A stretch of 64,000 nucleotides of DNA, taken from the NCBI RefSeq assembly GCF_024505145.1, contig NZ_JANIAA010000016.1:1-64000 (forward strand), given 5' to 3'. The stretch is from Streptomyces rugosispiralis. GTDB lineage: Bacteria > Actinomycetota > Actinomycetes > Streptomycetales > Streptomycetaceae. A model generated the notes under the pieces. It made no database searches. It was not told the DNA's origin and saw only the letters and a program-made list of their open reading frames with translations. Shown here piece after piece: positions 26,944-39,100 of this stretch. The translations under genes were made by a program, and so were the position numbers. Position 1 is the first letter of the stretch; the number at the start of each line of letters is the position of its first letter.

Positions 26944-27119
26944 ATGTGACCGCCGAGGTGCAGTTCTCTGGCCTCCTTTCACTCTTCAGTCTTCTTTGAC
27001 TCGTAATAGGCAAGGTTTTCATGGTGAACGAAGATAGGCTTCGGGACTACCTCAAGCGGGTAACAGCAGATCTGCACCAAGCGCGCCAACGCCTGCGCGA
27101 GCTGGAGGCAGGAGAGCAG
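26706..27119 (+). other. Docking junction PKS-3 to PKS-4, with 77-base intergenic gap
   Basis: The PKS-3 tail has LIADLEKLEASL, a second helix (RLQMLLAKLN) and the terminal DDDLFDFIENELS. The PKS-4 head is DRLRDYLKRVTADLHQARQRL. The pair is class 1, similar to the junctions of PKS-1/2, PKS-4/5 and PKS-5/6. The gap 26944-27020 is pyrimidine-rich and less G+C-rich. I see no convincing promoter or terminator in it. Confidence 0.78.
27012..27015 (+). promoter_or_regulatory. Ribosome binding site of PKS-4
   Basis: AAGG lies 5 bases before ATG 27021. It is a weak but suitably spaced site. The start gives a docking helix aligned with those of PKS-2, -5 and -6. Confidence 0.55.
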
Positions 27120-30100
27120 GAGCCCATCGCGATCGTGGCGATGAGCTGCCGTTTCCCGGGTGGTGTGGGGAGCCCCGAGGACCTGTGGCGGCTGGTGGCC
27201 GGTGGTGGCGATGCCATCTCCGACTTCCCGACCGACCGCGGGTGGGACGTGGACGGGATGTATGACCCCGACCCCGAGAGCTCGGGCACGTTCTACTCCC
27301 GCGAGGGTGGCTTCCTGCACGACGTGGCCGACTTCGACGCGGGCTTCTTCGGGATCTCGCCGCGTGAGGCCCTTGCCATGGATCCGCAGCAGCGGTTGCT
27401 GCTGGAGACCTCATGGGAGGCGTTCGAGCGCGCGGGCATCGCTCCGGGGTCGGTGAAGGGCCGCCGTGGCGGTGTGTTCGTGGGAGCCTCCACCTCGGGC
27501 TACGGGGTGGATGTCGACGACCTCCCGGAGGAAGTCGAAGGCCATTTGCTGACGGGCACCTCGACGTCCGTCGTATCGGGCCGTATCGCGTACACCTTCG
27601 GTCTCGAGGGACCCGCGGTGACGGTGGACACGGCATGTTCCTCGTCGCTGGTGGCGCTCCATCTCGCGGCACAGGCGCTGCGCCAGGGCGAGTGTGACCT
27701 GGCGCTGGCCGGCGGTGTGACGGTGATGTCGTCCCCGAGCGCCTTCGTGGAGTTCAGCCGGCAGCGCGGGCTGGCCCCCGATGGCCGGTGCAAGCCGTAC
27801 GCGGACGCCGCGGACGGCACGGGCTGGTCCGAGGGTGTCGGCATGCTGCTCGTGGAGCGGCTGTCGGACGCGCGCCGGCACGGCCACCCGGTGCTGGCGG
27901 TCGTGCGTGGCAGCGCCATCAACCAGGACGGCGCGTCCAACGGTCTGACGGCGCCGAACGGCCCCTCGCAGCAGCGGGTCATCCGGGACGCCCTGTCGAG
28001 TGCCCGGCTGGCCGCGTCCGATGTGGACGTGGTGGAAGGGCACGGGACCGGTACGTCCCTGGGCGACCCGATCGAGGCGCAGGCCCTGCTGGCCACCTAC
28101 GGTCAGGAGCGGCCGGAGGGCCGCCCGCTGTGGCTGGGCGCGCTGAAGTCGAACATCGGTCATACCCAGGCCGCCGCCGGTGTCGCGGGTGTTATCAAGA
28201 TGGTGATGGCGATGCGGCATGGCACGTTGCCGCGGACGCTGCATGTGGACGAGCCGTCGCGGCAGGTGGACTGGTCGGCGGGTGAGGTGCGGCTGCTGAC
28301 CGAGGCCGTCGAGTGGCCGGAGACGGGTCAGCCGCGCCGGGCCGGTGTGTCGGCGTTCGGGGTGAGCGGCACCAACGCGCACGCCATCATCGAGCAGGCC
28401 CCGCCGGTCGAGGACGAGGCCGAGGCGAGCCCGGTTTCCGACGGCGACACCGGTGTGGCCACGTGGCTGCTGTCGGGCCGTGACTCGGACGCTCTGCGGG
28501 CCCAGGCCGCCCGGCTCAAGGCGTTCCTGCTGGAGCGGGCCGAGTTGGGCGCGTCGGACGTCGGCCATTCGCTGGTGGCCACACGGTCGATGTTCGAGCA
28601 CCGTGCCGTGGTGTCGGGCGCGAACCGTACGGAACTCCTCGCCGGACTTGAGGCCGTCGCCGCGGGCGAGGTCGCTCCCGGTGTGCTCCGGGGCGTGGCG
28701 GGGACGGCCGTCAAGACGGCGTTCCTCTTCTCCGGCCAGGGCGCGCAGCGCCTTGGGATGGGCCGGGAGCTGTATGACGGCTTCCCCGTGTTCGCCCAGG
28801 CGCTGGACGAGGTGTGCGCGCACCTGGACGTGGTGCTGGACCGTCCGCTGCGGGAGGTGGTGTTCGCGGCGGAGGGGAGCGCGGACGCCGGGCTCCTGGA
28901 TCAGACGGCGTTCACCCAGCCCGCGCTGTTCGCCATCGAGGTGGCCCTGTTCCGGCTGCTGGAGCACTTCGGCGTCACCCCGGATGTCCTCATCGGCCAC
29001 TCCATCGGCGAGATCGCCGCGGCCCACGTGGCCGGGGTGCTCTCGCTGGAGGACGCGTGCACGCTGGTGGCCGCTCGTGGCCGGCTGATGCAGGCGCTGC
29101 CCGAGGGCGGCGCGATGGTCGCGGTGCAGGCGTCGGAGGAGGAGATCTCCGGATCGCTCGCCGGACGCGAGGCCGAGGTGAGCATCGCCGCCGTCAACGG
29201 CCCGACCTCCGTGGTCATCGCCGGTGACGAGGCCGCTGTGCTGGAGATCGCCGCCCAGTGGTCGGAACAGGGGCGCAAGACGAGTCGGCTGAAGGTCAGC
29301 CACGCCTTCCACTCCCCGCGCATGGACGCGATGCTGGATGACTTCCGCCGCGTCGTGCGGGGGCTGTCCTTCCAGGCCCCCACCCTGGCGCTGGTCTCCA
29401 ACGTCACGGGAGAGCCGGCCGGGGCCGAGGAGATCAGCTCGCCGGACTACTGGGTGCGGCATGTGCGGGAGGCCGTGCGCTTCGCCGATGGCATTCGCTC
29501 CCTCGATGCCCAGGGCGTCACCGCCTACCTGGAGGTGGGCCCCGATGGCGTGCTCTCGGCGATGGCGCGGGACTGCCTGACGACCGAGTCGGCGTCGGCC
29601 CCGGTGGTGGTGCCCGTGCTGCGCAAGGGGCGCCCTGACGCACAGGCTCTGATGGCCGCGCTGACCGAGGCCCATGTCCACGGTGTGACGGTGAACTGGG
29701 AGCAGGTCTTCGACGGGCGGGGCGCCCGCAAGGTCGAGCTGCCGACGTACCCCTTCCAGCGGCAGCGCTACTGGCTGGCGGGCACGAGCGCGGTGTCCGG
29801 CGGATCCGCCGCGGACAGTGTGGACGCGCGGTTCTGGGACGCGGTGGAGCGCGAGGACCTGGAGGCGCTGGCCGAGGCGCTGGATGTCGACGGCGGTGGC
29901 TCGCTCGGCGAGCTGCTGCCCGCGCTGTCCTCGTACCGCCGTCAGCAGCGTGACCGGGCCACGGTCGACGGCTGGCGCTACCGCATCTCGTGGAAGCCGG
30001 TCTCGGAGACCCCCGCGGCCACCCTCTCGGGAACCTGGCTCGTCATCGTCCCCGCCTCCGGTGCCGATGACACGTTCGCGGAGTCGGCGTGCGCCGCTCT

Positions 30101-33100
30101 CCAGCGGCACGGCGCCGATGTCGTTCGTGTGGCCGTGGACGAGGACGACCTCGCCCCCGGCGTGCTGACCGGGCGGCTGCGTGACATCGCCGCCGACCTG
30201 CCCGGGATCGGCGGGGTGCTGTCCCTGGTGGGCGTGGACGAGCGGCCCTGCGCCGAGCACCCGGTGGTCTCCCGCGGCCTGGCGCTGACGCTCACGCTGG
30301 TGCGGGCCCTGGCCGGGGCGGACATCGAGACCCGGCTGTGGTCCGCCACCCGGGGTGCCGTCTCGGTGGGCCGCTCCGACCAGCTCACCAGCCCCGCACA
30401 GGCGGAGGTCTGGGGCCTGGGCCGGGTCGCGGCCATGGAACACCCGCGGATCTGGGGCGGTCTCGTCGACCTGCCCGGGACGCTGGACGAGCGCGCCGCC
30501 GCGCGACTGGCCTGGGCGCTGTCCGCCGAGGGCGGCGAGGACCAGGTGGCGCTGCGCGGATCCGGAGCGTACGCCCGGCGCCTCTCCCGCGTCACGGTCG
30601 GCAACGAGTCGGCGGAGCGCGGGTGGCGGCCCCGTGGTTCGGTGCTGATCACCGGTGGCACCGGCGCCCTGGGCGCCCATGTGGCGCGCTGGGTCGTGCG
30701 CGAGGGCGCCGAACACGTGGTGCTGACCAGCCGTCGCGGCCCCGCGGCCGAGGGCGCTGCCGAGCTCAGGGCGGAGCTCGAGGAACTGGGCGCCCAGGTG
30801 ACCGTGGCGGCCTGCGACGCCGCCGACCGGGACGCCCTCGCCGCGGTGCTGGCCGCCATCCCGGAGCGTTACCCGCTCAGCGCCGTCGTGCACGCGGCGG
30901 GCATTCTGGACGACGGTGTGCTGGACGGCCTGACCGTCGACCAGCTCGCCGCGACGCTGACCGCGAAGGTGGCGGGCGCGCGGCACCTGCACGAGCTGAC
31001 CGAGGGACTGCCGCTCGACGCGTTCGTGCTGTTCTCCTCGTTCGCCGGTGTCGTCGGCAGCGCGGGCCAGGCCGCCTACGCGGCGGCCAACGCCTATCTG
31101 GACGCGCTGGCACAGCAGCGCCGGGCCCAGGGCCTGGCCGCCACCGCGGTCGCCTGGGGCCCGTGGGCCGACGGCGGCATGGCCGCGAGCGGCCGCGCCG
31201 GAGAGCGGTTCCGCGGAGGGCCGCTGCCGCCCATGGCCCCCTCGCTCGCCGTGGACGTACTGCGCTGGGCCGTGGGCCATGACGAGGCCGCGCTGGCCGT
31301 GGCCGACATCGACTGGACCGGAATGGCGTCGATGCTGAGCGCGGGCCCCAGCGCCCTCGTCAGCGACATCCCCGAGGCGCGTGAACTCCTGGCCGCCACG
31401 GGCGGAGCCGCCGCCCAGTCGGGGGCGGGCCACGACCTGCGGGCACAACTGGCCGGACAGACGGACGCGGAACAGCGCGCCCTCCTGCTGGACCTCGTAC
31501 GCACCCACGCGGCCGCGGTCCTCGGCCACTTCTCCGCCGATTCCGTCGAGCCCGGCCGGGCCTTCCGAGACCACGGGTTCGACTCACTCACCGCCATCGA
31601 GCTGCGCAACCGGCTCGACATGGCCACCGGGCTGCGCCTGCCCGCGACCCTCGTCTTCGACTACCCCACCGCCGAGGTGCTCGCCGATCACCTGCGGGCG
31701 GAACTGGCCGGGTCCCACGCCGAAGCGGCCCTCTCGACCATGTCGCACGGGGTGCGGCCCGAGGATGACGACCCCATCGCGATCGTGGCGATGAGCTGCC
31801 GCTTCCCCGGCGGCGTCGAGACCCCGCAGGACCTGTGGCGACTGCTGGCCGAGGGCGGCGACGGCATCGCCGGGTTCCCCGGCGACCGTGGCTGGGACGT
31901 CGAGGGGATGTACCACCCGGACCCCGAGCACCCGGGCACGTTCTACGCCCGCGAGGGCGGCTTCCTCTACGGGGCGCCCCAGTTCGACCCCGGGTTCTTC
32001 GGGATCTCGCCGCGCGAGGCGGTCGCGATGGACCCGCAGCAGCGGCTGCTGCTGGAGACGTCGTGGGAGGCGTTCGAGAACGCGGGCGTCAAACCGGCCT
32101 CGCTGCGGGGCACCCGGACCGGTGTGTTCGTCGGCACCAACGGCCAGGACTACTCGACGATCATGCTCGACGCCCCCGAGGACTTCGCCGGTCATGTGGG
32201 CACGGGCAGCGCGGCCAGTGTGGTGTCCGGGCGCATCTCGTACACGTTCGGCCTCGAGGGGCCGGCCATGACGGTGGACACCGCGTGCTCCTCGTCGCTG
32301 GTGGCGCTGCATCTCGCGGCACAGGCACTGCGCCAGGGCGAGTGCGATCTGGCGCTGGCCGGTGGTGTGTCGGTGATGTCGACACCGGGCGCGTTCGTGG
32401 AGTTCAGCCGCCAGCGCGGCCTGGCTCCCGACGGCCGCTGCAAGCCGTTCGCCGAGGATGCGGACGGCACGGGCTGGTCCGAGGGTGTGGGCATGCTGCT
32501 CGTGGAGCGGCTGTCGGACGCCCGGCGCAACGGCCACCAGGTGCTGGCGATCGTGCGGGGCTCCGCCGTGAACCAGGACGGTGCCTCCAATGGTCTGACG
32601 GCGCCCAACGGCCCCTCGCAGCAGCGGGTCATCCGGCAGGCGCTGGAGAGCGCCGGGCTGTCGGCCGCCGAGGTGGACGCGGTGGAGGCGCACGGCACCG
32701 GTACGACGCTGGGTGACCCGATCGAGGCGCAGGCGCTGCTCGCGACCTACGGCCAGGGCCGCCCGGAGGGCCGCCCGCTGTGGCTGGGCGCCATCAAGTC
32801 CAACATCGGTCATACGCAGGCCGCCGCCGGCGTGGCCGGGGTCATCAAGATGGTGATGGCCATGCGTGCGGGCGTGCTGCCGCGGACGCTGCATGTGGAC
32901 GAGCCGTCGCGGCAGGTGGACTGGTCGGCGGGTGAGGTGCGGCTGCTGACCGAGGCCACCGAGTGGCCGGAGACGGGACAGCCCCGACGGGCGGGTATCT
33001 CCTCGTTCGGACTGAGCGGCACCAACGCGCACACCATCCTCGAGCAGGCTCCCGACCTGGAAGAGGCCATGGCCCCGGAGGCGGCCGGGCCCGAGGCGTC

Positions 33101-36100
33101 GGTGTCGACGGCCGTGGTGCCGTGGCTGGTTTCCGGGCAGAGCCGGGAGGCGCTGCGGGCACAGGCCGAGCGGCTCCACGGGCATGTGGCGGCGCGGGAC
33201 GACATCGGCGTGCCGGACGTCGGACACACGCTGGCGTCCAGGTCGGAGTTCGAGCACCGGGCCGTGCTGGTGGGTGAGGACCGGGAGACCCTGCTGCGTG
33301 GCCTGCGGGCCGTCGCGGAGGGCGGAATCGCCTCGGGAGTCGTCCAGGGGCAGGCCGTACCGGGTGGAAAGTCGGCGTTCCTGTTCTCGGGTCAGGGCGC
33401 TCAGCGCCTGGGCATGGGCCGGGAGCTGTACGAGGCGTTCCCGGTGTTCGCCCGCGCGCTGGACGAGGTGTGCGCGCACCTCGACCTCCTGCTGGAGCGT
33501 CCGCTGCGGGAGGTGGTGTTCGCGGCGGAGGGGAGCGCGGACGCCGGGCTGCTGGATCAGACGGCGTTCACCCAGCCGGCGCTGTTCGCGATTGAGGTGG
33601 CGCTGTTCCGGTTGGTGGAGCACTGGGGTGTCACTCCGGATGTGCTGATCGGGCATTCGATCGGTGAGATCGCGGCGGCGCATGTGGCGGGGGTGTTCTC
33701 GCTGGAGGACGCGTGCGCGCTGGTGGCCGCTCGTGGCCGGCTGATGCAGGCGCTGCCCGAGGGCGGCGCGATGGTGGCCGTCGAGGCGTCTGAGGAGGAG
33801 ATCTCCGGATCGCTCGCCGGTCGTGCGGCCGAGGTGAGCATCGCGGCGGTCAACGGCCCGGCCTCCGTGGTCATCGCGGGTGACGAGGGAGCGGCGCTGG
33901 AGATCGCCGCCCAGTGGGCGGAGCAGGGTCGTAAGACGCGTCGGCTGAAGGTCAGCCATGCGTTCCACTCGCCCCGCATGGACGCCATGCTGGACGACTT
34001 CCGTGACGTCGTCACGGGCCTGTCCTTCCAGGCACCGTCCATCGCCCTGGTCTCGAATGTGACGGGCGAGGCGGCGAACGCGGATGACGTGTGCTCGCCG
34101 GAGTACTGGGTGCGGCATGTGCGCGAGGCCGTGCGGTTCGCGGACGGCATGCGGGCACTCAACGCCCAGGGCGTCACCAGGTTCCTGGAGATCGGCCCCG
34201 ACGGTGTGCTGTCCGCGATGGCGCGGGACTGCCTGACCGCGGAGGAGGCTTCGGCCTCGGTCGTGGTGCCGGTGCTGCGCAAGGACCGCCCGGAGGCCCA
34301 GGCGCTGATGAGCGCGCTGGCCGAACTTCACGTCCACGGTGGCTCGGTGGAGTGGGAGTCCGTCCTCGCCGGGCGCGGCGCGCGGATGGTGGAGCTGCCG
34401 ACGTACGCCTTCCAGCGTGAGCGGTACTGGCCCGAGGTGTCCCTCTCCCTGAACGGATGGGGCACACCGGGCGCCGTGGACTCGGTGGACGCGCGGTTCT
34501 GGGAGGTGGTGGAGCGCCAGGACCTGGAGTCGCTCGCGGGTGCCCTGGCGATCGACAGCGAGGCGCCGCTGAGCGCGGTGCTGCCCGCCCTGTCCGCGTA
34601 TCACCGCAGCACTCGTGACCAGTCGACCATCGATGGCTGGCGTTACCGGGTGTCCTGGAAGCCGGTCGCGGACGTGACCGGTGGGTCGTTGTCGGGGACG
34701 TGGCTGGTGGTGGTTCCGGCGTCCCGTGCCGAGGACGAGCTGGTCCCGGGGGTCGTCGCCGGGCTCGAGCGGCATGGTGCGGGTGTGGTGTCGCTCGTAC
34801 TGGACGAGCGCGACCTCGACACGGACGTGTTGGCCGAGCGGCTGCGCGAGGCGGCCGCGGAGGCACCGGAGCTGGGTGGTGTGCTGTCGCTGCTCGCCCT
34901 GGACGAGGAGCCCTGCCCGGAGCACCCGGCGCTGTCGGGCGGTCTCGCCCTGACCCTGTCCCTGGTACGGGCCATGGTCGAGGCGGGTGTCGAGACTTCG
35001 CTGTGGAGCGGAACGCGTGGCGCCGTGTCGGTGGGCCGTTCCGAGCGGCTCACCAGCCCGACCCAGGCGATGGTCTGGGCACTGGGCCGGACGGCCGCGC
35101 TGGAGCTGTCGCCGCTGTGGGGCGGTCTGGTCGATCTGCCCGAGTCGCTGGATGAGCGAGCGGTGGCGCGGCTGGTCGGTGTGGTGTCCGCCGGGAACGG
35201 CGAGGACCAGGTCGCGGTGCGCGGCTCCGGTGTCTTCGTACGCCGTCTGGCGCGGTCGGCCGCGGCCGTCGGCGAGGAGACGTCGTGGCGGGCGCGTGGC
35301 ACGGTGCTGGTGACCGGTGGCACGGGCGCGCTGGGGAGTCAGGTGGCGCGCTGGCTGGCGCGCAGCGGTGCCGAGCACCTGGTGCTGACGAGCCGTCGCG
35401 GTTCCGACGCGCCGGGGGCGGCCGAGCTGAGTGCGGAGCTCGAGGCGCTGGGCGCCCGGGTGACCGTGGCGGCCTGTGACGTGGCCGACCGCGAGCAGCT
35501 CGCCGCGGTGCTGGACGCCGTTCCGGAGGAGTACCCGCTGACGGCGGTCGTCCACGCGGCGGGCGCCAACGGGGCGGGGCCGCTGGCCGAGACCGGGTTG
35601 GCCGATGTCGCCGCCGTGGTCTCCGGCAAGGTGGCTGGCGCCGTCAACCTGGACGCGCTGCTGGGCGACCGGGAGCTGGACGCGTTCGTGGTCTTCTCCT
35701 CGATCGCCGGTGTGTGGGGCAGTGGTGGCCAGGCCGCGTACGGCGCGGCGAACGCGTATCTGGACGCGCTGGTGGAGGAGCGCCGTGCCCGTGGTCTCGC
35801 CGGTACGGCGGTGGCCTGGGGTCCCTGGGCCGAGGGCGGTATGGCGGCCGGCGACGACGGCTTGGCCCGCCGCGGTCTGTCCGCGATGGCGCCCGGTCTG
35901 GCGATCGCCGCGCTGCGGGGGGCGGTCGCGGGTGACGACGGTGTGGTGACGGTCGCCGATGTGGACTGGGAGCGGTTCGCCCCCGCGTTCACGATCGGAC
36001 GGCCCAGCCCGCTCCTCGGCGATCTGCCCGAGGTCCAGCAGGCGCTGGCGAACGCCGGAAACACCGAAGGCACCGGCACCGGCTCGGCACTGCGGGAGCG

Positions 36101-39100
36101 CCTGACGGGGCTCACCGAGGCCGAGATCGACCGGACCCTGCTCGACCTGGTGCGCGCCCACGCCGCCGCGGTCCTCGGCTTCTCCGGTGCGGAGGCGGTC
36201 GAGCCCGCGCGTGCGTTCAAGGAGCTGGGCTTCGACTCGCTGACGGCGGTGGAGTTCCGTAACCGGCTGAACGCGGAGACCGGGCTGGTGCTGCCGGCCA
36301 CGCTGGTCTTCGACTACCCGAGCGCCACGGTGCTGGCCGACCATCTGCGCGCCGAGGTGCTGGGCACGCGGGGGGCGGTGGCCACGCCGTCGGCGGTGCT
36401 GGCCCCGGTCGATGACGACCCGATCGCGATCGTCGGGATGAGCTGCCGCTTCCCCGGTGGTGTGCGCAGCCCGGAGGAGCTGTGGAACCTCGTCGCGGCC
36501 GGTACGGACGCCATCACGGACTTCCCCTCCGACCGTGGGTGGGACGTCGACGGGATGTACGACCCCGACCCGGAGAGCTTGGGCACCTTCTACGCCCGTG
36601 AGGGCGGGTTCCTCGACGGGGTGGGCGAGTTCGACGCGGCGTTCTTCGGGATCTCGCCGCGTGAGGCGCTGGCGATGGACCCGCAGCAGCGGCTGCTGCT
36701 GGAGACCTCGTGGGAGGCGTTCGAGCGGGCCGGTATCGACCCGGCGTCCCTGCGCGGCAGCCAGATCGGCGTCTACGTGGGAGCCGCGACCTCCGGCTAC
36801 GGCATGGGGCTGAACGAGATCCCCGAGGGGCTCGAAGGGCAGCTGCTGACCGGCAGCGCCACCTCCGTCGTATCGGGCCGCATCTCCTACACCCTGGGTC
36901 TGGAGGGGCCCGCGCTGACGGTGGACACGGCGTGCTCGTCGTCGCTGGTCGCGCTGCACCAGGCCGCGCAGGCGGTGCGTCAGGGCGAGTGCTCCATGGC
37001 GCTCGCCGGTGGCGTCACCGTGATGACCAGCCCGGCCGCCTTCGTGGAGTTCAGCCGGCAGCGTGGGCTCGCCCCCGACGGACGGTGCAAGCCGTTCGCG
37101 GACGCGGCCGACGGCACGGGCTGGTCCGAGGGTGTGGGCATGCTCCTCGTGGAGCGGCTGTCCGACGCCCGGCGCAACGGCCACCAGGTGCTGGCGGTCG
37201 TGCGCGGCTCCGCCGTGAACCAGGACGGTGCGAGCAACGGCCTGACGGCGCCCAACGGCCCGTCCCAGCAGCGGGTGATCCGGCAGGCTCTCGCCAACGC
37301 CCAGCTGTCGCCCGCAGACGTCCAGGTGATCGAGGCGCACGGCACCGGTACGACGCTGGGCGACCCGATCGAGGCGCAGGCGCTGCTCGCGACGTACGGC
37401 CAGGAGCGCCCGGAGGACCTGCCGCTCTGGCTGGGCTCGATCAAGTCGAACATCGGCCACACCCAGGCCGCCGCCGGTGTCGCCGGTGTCATCAAGATGG
37501 TGATGGCGATGCGGCACGGAGTGCTGCCGCGGACGCTGCACGTGGATCAGCCGTCGAGCGAGGTGGACTGGTCCGCGGGCGAGGTGCGCCTGCTGACCGA
37601 GGCCGCCGCATGGCCCGAGACCGAGCAGCCGCGCCGGGCCGGAATCTCCGCCTTCGGCGTGAGCGGCACCAACGCGCACACCATCATCGAACAGGCCCCG
37701 GTGCACGACGAGGCGGAGCCCGCCCCGGCGGCTCCCGCCGACGACCACGGCATGGCCCCCTGGGTGCTCTCCGCCCGGAGCCCGGAAGCCCTGCGCGCCC
37801 AGGCCGAGCGGCTGCGCGCCCACCTCTCCGAAGGGGCCGGGTCCGGCGTTCTGGACATCGCCGAATCGCTGGTCGCCACGCGATCGGTGTTCGAGCACCG
37901 CGCGGTGCTGCTGGGCACCGACCACGACACGCTGCTGCGCGGCCTGGAGACCGTCGCCGCGGGCGACGACGCCCCCGGCGTCGTCCAGGGGCAGGCGGCC
38001 ACGGCCGGAAAGACCGCGTTCCTGTTCACCGGCCAGGGCGCACAGCGCCTCGGCATGGGCCGGGAGTTGTACGACGCCTTCCCGGTGTTCGCCCGCGCCC
38101 TGGACGAGGTGTGCGCGCGGCTGGACATGGTGCTCGACCGGCCGCTGCGCGAGGTGATGTTCGCGGCCGAGGGCAGCGCGGACGCCGAGCTGCTGGATCA
38201 GACGGCGTTCACCCAGCCCGCGCTGTTCGCGGTCGAGGTGGCGCTGTTCCGGCTGCTGGAGCACTGGGGCATCGCCCCGGATGTGCTGATCGGCCACTCC
38301 ATCGGTGAGATCGCCGCCGCCCACGTGGCCGGGGTGTTCTCGCTGGAGGACGCCTGCACGCTGGTGGCCGCTCGCGGCCGGCTGATGCAGGCCCTGCCGG
38401 CCGGTGGCGCCATGGTCGCCATCGAGGCGTCGGAGGAGGAGATCGCGGCCTCGCTGGCCGGTCGTGCGGCCGAGCTGAGCATCGCCGCCGTCAACGGCCC
38501 CACCGCGGTGGTCATCGCCGGTGACGAGGGAGCGGCGCTGGAGATCGCCGCCCAGTGGGCGGAGCGGGGTCGCAAGACCCGCCGCCTGCGCGTCAGCCAC
38601 GCCTTCCACTCCCCGCACATGGACGCGATGCTGGACGAGTTCCGCACCGTCGTCTCCGGTCTGACCTTCCAGGCGCCGTCCATCGCCCTCATCTCGAATG
38701 TCACGGGTGAGCAGGCCGGTGCCGAGGAGGTGTGCTCGCCGGAGTACTGGGCGCGGCACGTACGGGAGACCGTCCGCTTCCGCAACGGGGTGCGGGCGCT
38801 CGAAGCGCAGGGTGTCACCGCGTACATCGAGGTGGGCCCCGACGGCGTACTGTCCGCGATGGCCCAGGACTGCCTGACCGAACCGGCCGACGACATCGCG
38901 GCCGAGGACACACCGGCCCCCCTGCTGGTTCCGGTGCTGCGCAAGGACCGCCCCGAGACCCAAGCGCTCGTCGCGGCCCTCGCCGAGATGCACGTCCACG
39001 GCGAAACCGTCGACTGGCGGCCGTTCTTCGCCGGACGCGGCGCCCGCCGCGTCGACCTTCCGACCTACGCGTTCCAGCACCAGCGCTACTGGCTGGAGTC

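Noticed and set aside
26944..27020. Promoter between PKS-3 and PKS-4
   Set aside because: A TTGAC-like and a TAATAG string occur near 26996-27009 but are far too close together to be -35 and -10 boxes, and the gene spacing suits one transcript.
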